Counted from the stretch's first letter, positions 1 to 11,289 are shown. The stretch is 64,000 nt of DNA from Limnanthes douglasii subsp. nivea (GCA_036936605.1 JAUPFV010000005.1:2345670-2409669); one strand, 5' to 3'. The notes: generated by a model from the letters alone, not told the origin. A program made the numbers and translations.

Positions 1-2715
1 GAATGGTGAAGAAAAGCAGTGCTGAATACCCCTTGAGGCACAGAAGCTCTCCATTTCTCTGTTGTCAAACTGTGGCCCATTATCTGTTGTTATTTTCTGA
101 GGGACACCAAATCTGCAACATATGTTGGATAGAATGAATTTTATAACAGCCTTTGATGTTGTCCCTGCCAAGGGGGCTGCTTCTATCCATTTCGAGAAGT
201 AGTCAATGGCTACGATTATGGTTTTACGCCCTCCGGACGCCATGGGAAGAGGTCCAATTAAGTCTAATCCCCATCGAGCAAAGGGGATAGGCTCAGAGAT
301 TGACTCCAAAGGAATGGCTGGCACGTGAATTTCATTACTGTACCTCTGACATGGGTCACACCTTCTCACCAACTCCTTAGCATCTTTCATTATTGATGGC
401 CAATAATATCCGGAGAGAAGCACTCTTCTTGTTAATGCTCTAAATCCACAATGGGCTGATCCCTCACCATCATGTAATTCGGAGAGAACCATTTGTGACT
501 CATGATCTCCTAAACAGCGTAGGAGAGGTTTGCTATAGGATTTCTTGTATAAGACCTCCCTAACCATGATGAAACCACGAGCTTTATGTTTTAGAGTTCT
601 GGCTTGTGATTTATTCAAAGGTATGATGCCTTCGGACAGATATTGTATAATAGGAGACCTCCAATCCTGAGGCTCATTCACTTGTATTTCAAAGACTTCT
701 TCTTTTTCCCCTTCATCAAGTTGGATAGAAGGACTTTCAAGCACATGGATCCATGGATAGGACTCCGTGTATGCTATTGTTGCCAATGAGTCTGCTAGCT
801 CATTCTCTGCCCGGGGGATATGCTCATAGGCAACAACCTTAAACTTCATTGCCTCATTTTTCAAGAGAATTAAATATTTGATCAATTGTTCTTTTCTAGC
901 TTCTGATAAGCCCAAGGCATGGTGGACAAGCAATTGGGAGTCACTTAGCAGCTTAACCCTTTTTGCTCCACAGATATAAGCCAATTTCAACCCAGCTATA
1001 GCTGCTTCGTATTCGGACTCGTTATTGGACGCCCTAAAAGCAAAGCAAATAGCTTGGAACATGTTGTCCCCATAGGGGGAAGTAAGACATATTCCTGCCC
1101 CAGATCCTATGGCACTGGATCCTCCATCTGTTCGGACAATCCACACTTTTTTGTCTTTTGAATCAACAGATTGTTCTGAGTCCCTATCAGAATGGAATTC
1201 AACCAGAAAATCAGCCACAGCTTGAGCTTTTACTGCTGTTCGAGGGGCAAAGTCTATGTCGAAGTCCCCCAACTCAACTGACCACTTTGTCATTCTGCTT
1301 GAAATGTCTGCTTTTTGAAGGACATTCTTTAAAGGGAAAGATGTCCGGACAACGATAGGATGAGCCTGAAAATAAGGCCTCATCTTTCTTGCAGCTATCA
1401 CCAAGGCCAATGCTAGTTTCTCAAGTTTCAAGTAACGGCGTTCAGCATCAATCAGGCTTTTGCTGATGTAGTATACTGGGTGAGGATACCCATCAACCTC
1501 TCTAACCAACACAGCACTGATGGCACAACTTGAAACAGCCAGATACACAAATAGAGTCTCCCCATCGATTGGTTTGAATAAAGTCTTCGGAGAGGACAGA
1601 TGCTTCTTAATTTCATTGAACGCCTCATCACACTGTGATGTCCACTCAAACCCTTTTGCACCTTTCAAAGTTTGAAAGAAAGGAGCACATCTGTCCGAAG
1701 ACCTAGAGATGAACCTGTTCAAAGCTGCTAACCTCCCCGTTAATCGCTGCACTTCTTTAACATTTCGAGGAGGTTCCATTTGAAACAAAGCATTGAGTTG
1801 GTCCGGGTCGGGCTGGATTCCATGCTCACTTATAATGTACCCTAAGAACTTCCCGGACTGCACTCCGAACACACATTTTTCAGGATTTAACTTTAAATTT
1901 ACCTTGGCCAGGTTGGCAAAAGTCTCCTGGAGGTCGGACAAGTGCAGCTGCTCATCCACACTTTTCACCATCATATCGTCAGTGTAAACCTCCATATTTC
2001 TTCCAATTTGATCAGCAAAGGCTTTATTGACTAACCTTTGATAAGTAGCCCCAGCATTCTTCAAACCAAAAGGCATCACCTTGTAGCAGTGTAATCCTCT
2101 ATCAGTAACAAAAGTGGTATGCTCTTGATCCCTGGGATCCACCTGGATCTGATTGTACCCTGAGAAAGCATCCATAAAGGAGAGCAGCTTGTTCCCAGAA
2201 GTAGAATCTACCAGCTGATCTATCCGGGGAACCGGATACAAGTCTTTTGGGCAAGCTCGATTGAGATCTGTGAAGTCAATGCACATTCGCCATTTTCCGT
2301 TCTTCTTTTTTACCAAAACTGGATTGGCAGTCCACAAAGGGTACTGAGATTCTTTAATGTGCCCCATCTTTGTGAGTCTGTCAACCTCTTGTACAATGAC
2401 ATCAGCCTTTTCTTTTGAGAAAGCTCTCCTCTTCTGCACCACAGGTGCCACATCTCTCCGGACAGATAGGTGATGGGAAATCACCTCTGATGGAACTCCA
2501 GTAACATCAGCATTGCACCAGGCAAAAACATGCTGATGGTCTTTTAAGAATTTTACCATCTCTTCTTTCAACACTTGTGGCATTTTGGACCCTATCTTGA
2601 CAAATTTCCCTTCTTCTAAGCAGTGTGTCTCAATCTCCTCAACTGGGATCAACACTCCGGGGGTCTCTCTGGGGTCATCAATTTCACCCTCACCCCCAGA
2701 AAGGCTCTCAAACTG
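1..2715 (-). CDS. pol: Ty3/gypsy pol: RT, RNase H, archaeal-type RNase H, integrase (partial)
   Basis: The frame is open for 905 codons from just after a UAG at 2716-2718 to the window edge; I checked every codon and found no stop. In order it encodes an RT (VKKKNGKWRMCIDFTDLN region near 2260-2330; catalytic box YTDDM at 1972-1986, with T in place of the usual V), a degenerate first RNase H (VYYISKSL near 1465), an archaeal-type RNase H (TDGGSS near 1120), the integrase zinc-binding region (CDPCQRYSN near 340-360), the first core aspartate (GLDLIGPLP near 250-275) and the second (TDNGPQF near 70-95). It lacks its own start codon and would be made as a polyprotein with gag-protease. The C-terminal integrase lies outside the window. 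Confidence 0.95.
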
Positions 2716-2718
2716 CTA
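2716..2718 (-). other. in-frame UAG between protease and pol
   Basis: The codon string on the minus strand is CAA-TAG-CAG-TTT. Protease lies before it and pol after it in one uninterrupted frame. The downstream CAG-TTT fits five of the six positions of the UAG-CAR-YYA leaky-stop context known from tobamoviruses. It could equally be a CAG-to-TAG decay mutation. Confidence 0.85.
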
Positions 2719-4242
2719 TTGGTCATTCATACGGACTGCCCCCAGCGTTCGTGGAGCCAAGGCAGTGGCATAGCATTCTCTTGCAACTTTTTGACTGCTC
2801 CGGACAACCCCAACCTGCCCCTGAACAGCATATTTTAAACACTGATGGACTGTTGAAGCCACTGCATGCATCCTAGAGAGCCAAGATCTCCCTAGAATAG
2901 CATTATAGCACGTGGGACAATCCACCACGATGAAAAGTATTCGGACTGTTTTTTTGAATGGGCCTCTGCCCAACAAAACTTCTTCTTCAAACTCACCGAT
3001 TACATCGGCTGAGCTGCCCGTGAAGCCTACGATCGATCTATCTGACTTTTGAATCACAGCTGGATTTTTCATCTTCTTATAAGTATCAAGGAAAAGGATA
3101 TTGGCTGAGCTCCCAGTATCTACCAGGATTCGCCTTATCTCATTGCCCCCTATTGATGCTCCTATGACAACAGCATCTTCATGAGGGCCAGCAATGTCCC
3201 TCAAATCATCCCCATCAAAGACAATGAATGGGAATAAGCTTGATGATTGATAAGAGGTCATGCCCCCCTCTAGCTGGGTAGCCAAATTATGGAGATGCCT
3301 TTTTCTTGATGAAGTGGTAGGAGCCGTTACGGTGTCCCCTCCGAAAATTGTCAAGGACTCAAAGAATTTAATGAGCCCGGAGACCGACCTGGAACGCTCC
3401 TCTATTGCACCCACTCTGTTCCTTGTTGGATCAGGATCCAAGTATTCAGATTCCACATCGAACCTTTCAACAATTACCATAGCCCCTTCTGGGGCAGCAT
3501 TAACCGGACCAGCCCGGTGAGTGTTGTCAGGCCTATTGCCTCCTCTTCTTTTGACGTATGCACCCAATTTCCCTCTTTCTATCAGGTTCTGAACCTCTTG
3601 TTTCAAGGCTATGCAATCATCAGTAGTATGGCCAATATCATTGTGATATTGACAAAAAGAACTGTTTCGATGTTCTCTGGGAGACTGCAAGGTTGCCGGT
3701 CTCCGGTAGTGTATTTCATCTTTAGTTTTCTCGAAAATGGTTGCCACACTTTCTTTGAGCTCTGCAAACCACTCCGGTTGGACCCACGGCCCTCTTTTGT
3801 TTCTAGATTGTTGGCTTTGCGCTGGGGCAGCTGGTTGAGACTGAGCTTTCCCTCTTCCATGCCCCTGTCCGGTTTCTCTAGCTTTGTTGCCGGACTGGTT
3901 TGGATTGGGAGTTGGTGTTACCGGGGTGGATCTCACCTGCCTGTGCACCCTGGTCTTTTTTGTTTCATCAACGTTTATTTGCTTGCCAACTTGATTTAGC
4001 AATCCACCCCAGGTCATGGCTTTCTTCCTTGTCACAGAATCGGCCAGGTTGCCCGGGTTCAAACCTTGTCTCAGGGATGCTATTGCCACTTGTTCAAAGC
4101 AATCAGCCAGCCCGTTCTTTGTGTTCACAAAACGACTTATGTATTCTTTCAACGATTCATTTGGCTCTTGGGCACAATAGATTATGGTATCTCCATTTCC
4201 CTTGAGCTCCTTACTTCCCACAAATTGCCTTCGAAAGGCCAC
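2716..4242 (-). pseudogene. gag-pro: gag C-terminal part plus retroviral-type aspartic protease
   Basis: This 508-codon open frame continues gag after an in-frame stop (4243-4245). Its first residues (AFRRQF) belong to the middle of the retrotransposon gag domain, so the apparent GTG start is not a real one. Residues about 197-210 form a C-x2-H-x4-H-x4-C knuckle (CQYHNDIGHTTDDC), the variant seen in Tat-type gags. The protease follows: active site DTGS at about 375-378 and the closing YNAILGRSWL at about 445-454. The frame ends at a UAG (2716-2718) in phase with pol. A spurious set of plus-strand ORFs overlaps this gene. Confidence 0.92.
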
Positions 4243-5057
4243 CTAAAAGGTATCAAAGTCTCTGATACAGCCCTGAGGAAGGCTTTATACCACTTCAGAG
4301 CACTCCCCGTAAAGGACTGGGAGAATGCCCTGCAGAGTAGTTTATCATCATCATCAAAGTTCATCATGAAGTTCTTGAATTGCTCCAGATGATTGTCTGG
4401 ATCAGTACTGCCATCGTACTTCTCCATCTTGGTGCTATCAAACCTCTTGGGGAGGTTTCCGGACAGTATTTTGGAAGACAACGGCGATTGCCTCCAGTTC
4501 CTCCCACGACTGAACACGGTATCCTCATTAGGTGTTGCAAAGATACCTGGCTCATCATGGAAAGCAAATGGATCCACCAGCAACCGGTCTATATGTCTCC
4601 GGCTGTGAGATGATCCTTTCCCAATGTGTCTTTTCATCCTTCCATGGTGGTCTCTTTTTTTGGAATACTTTTTAACTTGCTTTTGTTTTTTCCTGGTTCG
4701 CCCTTCGTCACTGCTGGATGACAAGGACTTTTCATTCCCCTCACTGTCCGAAGAGCTGTCCGAAGATTCTGAACTTGAGTCAGAACTCTCCACAGGCTTG
4801 GACCGGTGAGACTTTTTAGAACTAGCATGTGTCTTTTTAGTGCTCACATGAGTCTTCGAAGCCTCATGCTCTCGAGGGTTATCAGAGCGATGAGCAACTG
4901 ATGCTTTGGACTTTTCCTTCATGCCCATCTTGGCCTTCTCAGCCCTCAGAGCTTCTATTTCAACCCTCAACCTGTCACGCTCTTGGACAGTATATTCATC
5001 GTTCTCTTCCACCACTTCGAGCAAAGCTGGTGGAAGCTCTGGATTATCCGGATTCAT
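4182..5057 (-). pseudogene. gag: gag N-terminal part, truncated by a one-base deletion
   Basis: A 291-codon ORF starts with ATG at 5057, about 75 bases inside the 5' LTR. It contains a short acidic N-terminus, a predicted coiled-coil stretch (residues about 20-45), a Ser/Lys/Glu-rich low-complexity linker and the first half of the retrotransposon gag domain (GSALKWYKA). The last ~34 residues are out-of-frame noise. Near 4278-4284 the frame slips by one base relative to the downstream gag-protease ORF, and the correct downstream frame also meets a UAG at 4243-4245. Both lesions lie within 40 bases, so this copy cannot make a full-length Gag. Confidence 0.9.
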
Positions 5058-5109
5058 TCGGACAGAATTCTTTTACTTGGTTTTGAATGTTTGATTCAGG
5101 CACCGTCGC

Positions 5110-5127
5110 CTCCCACTGTGGTCGCCA
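5110..5127 (-). promoter_or_regulatory. candidate primer-binding site
   Basis: Immediately inside the 5' LTR the minus strand reads TGGCGACCACAGTGGGAG. A primer-binding site is expected here and starts with the TGG that pairs with a tRNA CCA end. It is offset about 6 bases from the LTR end. I recall tRNA-Arg as primer for Ogre-type Tat elements but cannot confirm pairing here. Confidence 0.6.
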
Positions 5128-5133
5128 ATTTGG

Positions 5134-5607
5134 TGAGGATAAAAGTAGCCTGAGGGTAGGCTGGTAATTTTAGGTGGAGTTTTAAGGCGGCATAAGGGTG
5201 TTTTGCTATATTTCAAAGTGTTTCAAAGTGTTTCAAGGGTAGAGAGAGAATTAAGCAGCCTGGCAGCAGTTAATTTTTCTTACCCATAGTTAATGCTGGT
5301 GGTTGGATATTTATAGTGTGAAATTTGGGCCCTTATGGGCTTTCGGGTCAAGTTTAGTGGACCCGGGTCATGTTTAAAGACCCACAAGTTTTAAGTAAGT
5401 GAATAGACAGCTTAGTCAGATAGTGTTTAGGTATTTTAGTACTTTAGTCATAGTTCGAACTGCCTTATGCTTGCAGTGTTCAAAATCACCTGTCCGGTTC
5501 AATCAGTCCTGTTCGGATTATAGTCTTGGAGTCTGTCCGATTTTCGGGTCCCACAAGTTTTACTTTGGACTACCCTTCCGGGGCGCTCTTCGAATTCGGA
5601 CTCATCA
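5134..5607 (-). repeat. 5' LTR of the Tat element
   Basis: On the minus strand the block starts TGATGAGTCCG (5607) and ends TATCCTCA (5134), giving TG...CA termini and a length of about 474 bases. It is followed by the primer-binding region and gag. The right border coincides with the point where a LINE ORF1 reading frame resumes. Without the second LTR the exact ends remain provisional by a few bases. Confidence 0.75.
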
Positions 5608-6276
5608 AATACTAGCATCATTTATATTACAGTCATTCAAAGCCAAAGTATCAACTACATGCTTACATGTCAAAGTAATGCTATTATCTCTAACAGACTC
5701 TTTATCCTTATTGCTACATGCTTTTTCTATCCTATCACATACAAGCTTCTCACTATCATGCAAAACAATAATCTCATTACTACATGCTTTACCTAACTGC
5801 ACAACTTGATTATCTCTATCAGTCATATTTGCAGATGTTACACTCAGTTTATTAACAGACAATCCATTATCAGAAACAATTTTATCATTGCAATCTACAT
5901 TCTCAGACAATTGCTTAGAAATAATCACATCATGTTGACAAGAATCTGCAATTCTAATGTTATTAACTGTTTTAAGAGATGCACTTAGCTGTGAAATTTC
6001 ATTACCATTAACACTAGTTTTCTCATTAATTTTTCCAGAACACTCATCCATATTAAATTGTTTACCAATATTATCTTTGTTAATTTTAGTTTTAGGCACC
6101 CATATATTATCTTTCTATCCTTATTACCCTCAATCTTTTTCAAATTCTGAGATTTCTTATACTCTAAGTCATCTGATTTACAAACACTATCCTTATGACC
6201 TAAATGTCTACATTTCTTACAATAGACAGGCTTATCTTTATAGCCCATATCTTGTACTCCTCCACTTTTACTTTCC
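5608..6276 (-). pseudogene. LINE ORF1 fragment with CCHC zinc knuckle
   Basis: Two overlapping minus-strand frames (5985-6278 and 5605-6099) together make one decayed protein. The first contains a CX2CX4HX4C knuckle (CKKCRHLGHKDSVC, near 6180-6224). After a frameshift near 6100 the second continues with a WVPK-type motif. This order is typical of the C-terminal half of plant L1-type LINE ORF1 proteins (zf-CCHC_4 family). The downstream Asn/Ser/Asp-rich tail is low complexity. The fragment is cut on the left by the gypsy LTR and on the right by composite repeat copy 1. I recognise the family, not a specific element. Confidence 0.65.
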
Positions 6277-7003
6277 AACTTGCATTTTGGTTTAAATTAA
6301 TTATATAACAAAAAAAAACAATTGAATTGATGATATTTTTCTCCTTTCCTTTTTCTTTATATTATATTTTTATAACCATATCGTGGTTACATTTTTGGAA
6401 TATAAAATTTCCATGAAATCAAAAACTACTAGTAAAAAAGTATGGTTTTGTTATTCTTTCATTTTATATTTAAAACTGATTTTTTTTTGCTTTTTAGTTA
6501 GGATTTTTTCATATTAATAAGATAAATATATGTTTAGTGGAAATATGTATTATATAATGAAAATTGGTGAACCCAATGATTATGTAAGGCGCTAATTTTA
6601 ACTTTCTAATTTTCTTCCTTCCTTCAATTCTCAAATGTGTAATGCTCCATTTAGCTTCAATGGCTATATCTTTAGCCCATATCTTGTAGTCCTTAAAATT
6701 TTAGTAATAAAAGTCAATGTTTGATAGGAAAAATATATATAAGTTTTTTAGAGATAATTTTTTTTAAAAATCCTAATTGGTTTTCGATCTTTTTTTTTTT
6801 TCAATCCAACCGTTTTTTTCCTAATTATTTTCAATTTTATAGGCTACCTTAGGTTGGATTTTATTCGTGTCCGATGTTTCTTCCTTGTTTGCTTCTACCA
6901 TACATTTGCTCTTTTTGCTTTTACCTTTTTTCATCCCGTTGGTTTTTATTTTCTTCGCGGAGTTGCAACTTCAGTCTTTTCTTTTTATTTTTTTTGTTTT
7001 CAG

Positions 7004-7663
7004 TAGGGCTATTAACGGTTCTCCGAAACCGAAAATCGGATCGGGACCGAACCTTAACGATCCGGTTCGCAGTTCCATTCTAAAAACCGAAAATCGATAA
7101 AGAACCGAACAAAAAACCAGTAAAGAATCGAACGGATAAACCGATAGGACCGATATGGAATCGAATCGATAAACCGATAGAACCGGCACAAAATCGAACC
7201 GATAAAATCGATAAACCAATAGAACCGATAGGAAATCGGACCAATAAAACCGTTAGAACCGATTATTTATTATAATTATTTATTTTTTTTATAAATTATT
7301 GTACCCAAATTAATAGTTAATTACCAATTTTTTAACAAAATAAAAAATTAACTTATAAACTTTAGTTTTTATATCATTTACTTCAATACAAAAATTAAAA
7401 ATCAAATTTTAATTGATTTTTTTTTGTTTTTAAGTGGATCGAACAGGACCGGACCGAAATGGGACCGGACCAAATTCGGACCGAACCGAACTCGGACCGA
7501 ACCGGAACCGGAACCGGAACCGAACCGGATCGAACCGAATCGAAAACTTAGCGGTCCGATTCCAAAAATTAGAACCGAAAGCTTAGCGGTCCGGTCCGAT
7601 CCAAATAGATAAGCTTAGCGGTCCGGTCCGGCTCCTTCAAAGCCCGGACCGATAACAGCCCTA
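7004..7663 (+). mobile_element. hAT-type MITE rich in CCGGTT/AACCGATA, copy A
   Basis: About 660 bases with inverted ends TAGGGCTRTTAACGG and CCGATAACAGCCCTA. The flanking octamers gttttcag (6996-7003) and attttcgc (7664-7671) are a decayed 8-bp target duplication, close to the consensus gttttcgc also seen at copy C. An 8-bp duplication with TAGGG ends is the hAT signature. The interior is a monotonous run of ccgata/ccggaacc words that yields false ORFs. No transposase is encoded. Confidence 0.8.
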
Positions 7664-8669
7664 ATTTTCGCTCGTTTTTAATAAGTAAGATTAAACGAAG
7701 GGTGAATAATTTGTTGCATTTTAATTAAGTATGGTGCTTAACCCTTTGATCGGGAGTATTGTAATCTCTTTCAACTTTTTCATTAGTCCCGTTAATCGTT
7801 CATAGAGACTCGAGGTTCACTCGTCTTGGTTCTGGGTCCATGAGTATGGGAGGTTTGGCTTGTCTCTTTTGTGTATCAATCCTTTGTTCGGATACTAGAC
7901 ATTTTCTACTTTACGGTCACACGATTTGTAAGTATTTTGTCGCTTTACTTAATATTTTAAACATATTTTATTTGTTATGGTGAGTTTTTTTGGCTATACA
8001 GTCAAAGAAGTGGTTGGCTGAAGTTTTCTTATTTTTCTTTGATACTTTTGAACTTTAGTTTATGGAACATGGTATTTTTTGTGTCCCTTAAGCTTTGATT
8101 TATCAGTTCATTTAGACAGATTGTGATGCATTCCACCATCTAGAATGCTCTTTTCTGTGTTTGGTAAAAGTAGTATCATATACTATTTTCAGTTTTATGT
8201 TTTTAGTGAGATTCTTTAATGGGCATTTGTAGTTCTATTTGTAGTCTCATTATCTTATGTAATGTCTGATTTTTCCTGCTTTTAGGTCCATTCGATTTTT
8301 AATGCATTCGGATAGTTTCTGTTGGTATTTTGGGAGCCTCAAATAAATAAATAAAAGAGAATTGCAAAAAAAGAAGCCAAAACTACTTCGTGAAGTGGTA
8401 CTTTCATAATTTTCAATATTTACAAAAATATCACTCTTAAAGAAAAACCTCTAAAATTTTTAAGTATCTATCTATTTAGGTCTTATGCCACTGTTTAATC
8501 TACGAAGTTACATATTAAGTGGTAACACTCAAAAAATTTAATATGTTTCTATTTAATAACTCTATTAATTAAGAATGATGAAATGAAAAAGTTAGTAAGT
8601 AGATAAAAGAATTAACAAGTTTGTAACAATCGTATCCATAGCTAATAGAATCAAGAGTCGGTAACAATT

Positions 8670-8892
8670 GTCCCAAGGGGTAGCCGAGTTGGTTGATTAT
8701 GGCATGTTTGTGACCAACGGTCATGAGTTCGAGTCCCTCTACATACGCTTTCTCGGCTGAGTCTGTCACCTTGTATGGTTTACCTTCTGGCGTTGGTTTG
8801 CAGGCTATCGCGTCAGACTGACGGTTTACCCTGTGCGCACTCATTGCACTCTGAGTAGCGGCTGCGGGTTCCCTCCGAAAAAAAGAAAAAAA
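8670..8892 (+). mobile_element. tRNA-derived SINE, copy 1
   Basis: The element starts at gtcccaagggg and carries a pol III A box (TAGCCGAGTTGG, 8681-8692) and B box (GAGTTCGAGTCC, 8725-8736). It then has a tRNA-unrelated body (ggcgttggtttgcaggct) and an A-rich tail. A perfect 17-bp target duplication aagagtcggtaacaatt flanks it (8653-8669 and 8893-8909). The sister repeats at about 18115 and 36805 hold the same site without the insertion. It is not a tRNA gene. Confidence 0.92.
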
Positions 8893-8989
8893 AAGAGTCG
8901 GTAACAATTAAAATTCATTTATGATATTAAGTTTAAGTGTCTTGTTAGTCATAATCTATTGAAAAGTATATTGTTTATACGAAGTAGCA

Positions 8990-9480
8990 CGGTGTAAGAA
9001 AGAGGGAGGAGACGAATAAGTAACTGGATTCTCTAAAGCGGCCTAAGACTAAGGCTATCTTCGTAATTACCTTTCCATTTTTAATTTTCATCCTTCTCTA
9101 CCGTTTATACCATTTTTATTTACTACAATATCTAGCCCGTTTCTAAATTTCATCCTTCTCTACCATTTATACCATTTTTATTTTTATTTGCTATCAATTT
9201 AATTGACCCAGTTGGAGTATAGCATTTTTTTTAATTTTATTTTTATTTTTATAAAATATTGTTTATTAATATATACGCTATTTTGCCAAAATAGATATAC
9301 AAAAGTTATTATTAAATCCAAATAGAATAGATCCGACTATATAAATTATACTAGATGCACATATACATAAAAAATGAATGCCTAAAATACAGAGACATAA
9401 ACAAAGAAAGAAAGAAGAAAAAATAACTAACCGTTGGTAGTCCAAGACACCAAATCAATTGACTATAAGATCTTTTTTAA
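8990..9480. other. unassigned AT-rich segment with a short direct repeat
   Basis: No coding signal is seen. The phrase ttcatccttctctaccRtttataccatttttatt occurs twice (near 9092 and 9152). The segment replaces sequence present in copies 2 and 3, so it came in with, or beside, the LINE fragment that follows. Confidence 0.5.
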
Positions 9481-10115
9481 ATGAAAGGGGAGATAAAGCG
9501 AATTGTAAGACGATGATGCATGACGAGCCAAAGACGAGAGAACCAACTAAAACTTACGAGAGGAGAGTTAATACAAACAAAAACCAAGTGAAGCATTTAA
9601 AAAAGTGAGAAAGAACCTACATTCAATAAATTAAGTGAGTAATTAAGCACATGTTACATCAACCAGACCACATTGGATCTAAAGGATCTAAACCGCAAGT
9701 CAGAGAGCATATTGTGCAACATCGTAGATGCAAGGACATGATGATAGCCAAAAAAAATTAAGTTCTTCTCCAGCCACACGTGATAAATGACCGCACCAAG
9801 CAAGCATGCCAAAGATGGCGATCTAGAGGGATGTCAATTCAAAACCACCTTATACCATGAAGGTCAATTCCTGCTAAGAATGATGAACCCAAACTTGGTG
9901 TTGACAGCAGTCGAGATACACTAAGTATAAGCACACTCATAAAGAACATGGTTGATGGACTCATCGTCATAATTGTATAACACACAGTTAAGATGGGCTC
10001 TAATACCTATGAGCTTGTCTCGGACAGATATCTTACCCAAGATGGCAAACCAAAGGATAAAAGAACAACCGAGGATATTATATTTATGTCAAATTAATCT
10101 CGCTCATCCAGCAAT
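9480..10115 (-). pseudogene. LINE fragment: zf-RVT domain and 3' region
   Basis: The minus strand resembles the zf-RVT and 3' region of the LINE at 38000-38540. Compare the stretch near 10010-10075 (gagcttgtctcggacagatatcttacccaagatggcaaacc) with 38480-38525, and the gacgagccaaag stretch near 9520 with 38020. It is full of stops and lacks RT and endonuclease, so it is a 5'-truncated, old insertion into copy 1. Confidence 0.7.
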
Positions 10116-10557
10116 AGGGGTGGGCGTACGAATTACATTATGAATGAACCGATCAAATCCGACCAAACTAAATATCAGAATATAAACCTGAAAACTCTTG
10201 AATAAAACGTGATCTATGTCTTAAAATTTTGGGATAATAACTCGATTAGCTTAGTGTGAGAACTCATGTATAGATGGAACTAAAATTAACAAAATCAAAC
10301 TATGAATACATTACATATAACATGGGAACATTTGAATAATAGACTAATAAAGATGGAAACTATAACTTATATAGTTCTAGCTAAATTATACTCTTCTTTT
10401 AGCATATTTCACATTTACATAGTATTTAAAAATCAACAAGAAATAAGGTCAAACTTAAAAATATTTTCAGACATTCAAATCACTATCCAACAAATAAAAT
10501 CGACATAAAACACACACTACAAAACAAAAAACTATAATTAGTATAAAATCGTAACTA

Positions 10558-10590
<33 letters not shown>
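10558..10590. repeat. (AAT)n microsatellite
   Basis: About ten AAT units in copy 1. The same place in copies 2 and 3 has only three to four units, so this is a local expansion. Confidence 0.9.
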
Positions 10591-10592
<2 letters not shown>

Positions 10593-10929
10593 TAAACGAA
10601 CAAACAAACGAGTATCAAAGCCATGTGTGCATAGCCCATGACATTAGACAGAACCCATGAGACCAAGCGATCACATTGTCTGGCCGAGAATCCATAAAAG
10701 CTAAAAGAAAACGATACGTTATTCCTAGTGCCCTTAATTGTAAAATTATTATGGGTTTATTTTATCGTAATATTGTAAAGTCAAATATTATATTGTTTTA
10801 AATGTTTGGATATTTTTACCGATTTATATTCTAACTTCATGTTTTTTCTATTACATATATCTTAATGTAAATTATTTATTTTAATATAAATAAATTCATG
10901 GTTGTGGTTTTTATAAAACAATCAGAGTG

Positions 10930-11215
10930 AGACATTTTCGGTTGTGCAGTATTGCACGATGAAAAAAAACCTGGTCGGTTGGCTACGTCTACGTGTATTT
11001 GGTTACACAATGTAAATACGTTGGGATTTTGTCAAATGGTCAGACTTTTTTAGAATAGTGCAACGTTGCAACCAAGTTCAATAGCATAGTTGTGCAATGT
11101 TGCACGGCCAAGTCCATCCGGACTTAACCAAATAGTTAAACATATATTTAGTCGTACATATTCGTACGAACATATTTTGTGGTTTATGATCGTGCAATGT
11201 TGCACGATTTAGCAT
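10930..11215. repeat. palindrome cluster GTGCAAYRTTGCAC, copy 1
   Basis: Near-palindromes of about 16-18 bases recur at about 10945, 11056, 11093 and 11190, all variants of cgtgcaacgttgcacg. The spacing is roughly 40-110 bases and a phrase like ccaaatggt often precedes them. The same cluster lies in copies 2 and 3. Confidence 0.8.
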
Positions 11216-11289
11216 TTTGAACTTTATTTGATCAAGTTTCTTTTGTCCGTGTCCCATTGCAGGATACGAGTATTTTGGGCTTACGGTTC

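Larger units (their letters stand above)
1..5607 (-). mobile_element. Ty3/gypsy LTR retrotransposon, Tat lineage, 3' part beyond window
   Basis: Reading the minus strand from 5607 downward gives 5' LTR, primer-binding region, gag, aspartic protease, reverse transcriptase, RNase H, a second RNase H and integrase, ending at the window edge inside the integrase core. The Tat placement rests on the tandem RNase H arrangement, in which the first domain has lost its usual first acidic residue and is followed by an archaeal-type RNase H with a TDGGSS motif. Two premature UAG codons and one single-base deletion are the only coding lesions seen across about 5 kb, which suggests a fairly young copy. 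The 3' LTR is not in the window, so LTR divergence cannot be read. Confidence 0.93.

Noticed and set aside
3260..4392. Long plus-strand ORFs (e.g. 3517-3999, 3900-4205, 4066-4392)
   Set aside because: They are antisense shadows of the gag-protease gene.
7424..7612. ORF made of Glu-Pro repeats
   Set aside because: It is the ccgaacc word repeat of the hAT MITE read in frame.
8681..8736. Possible tRNA gene (A and B boxes)
   Set aside because: No cloverleaf; the flanking 17-bp duplication and A-rich tail show a SINE.
10930..11215. CRISPR-like array
   Set aside because: The repeats are irregularly spaced palindromes in plant DNA, with no constant spacer length and no cas genes.
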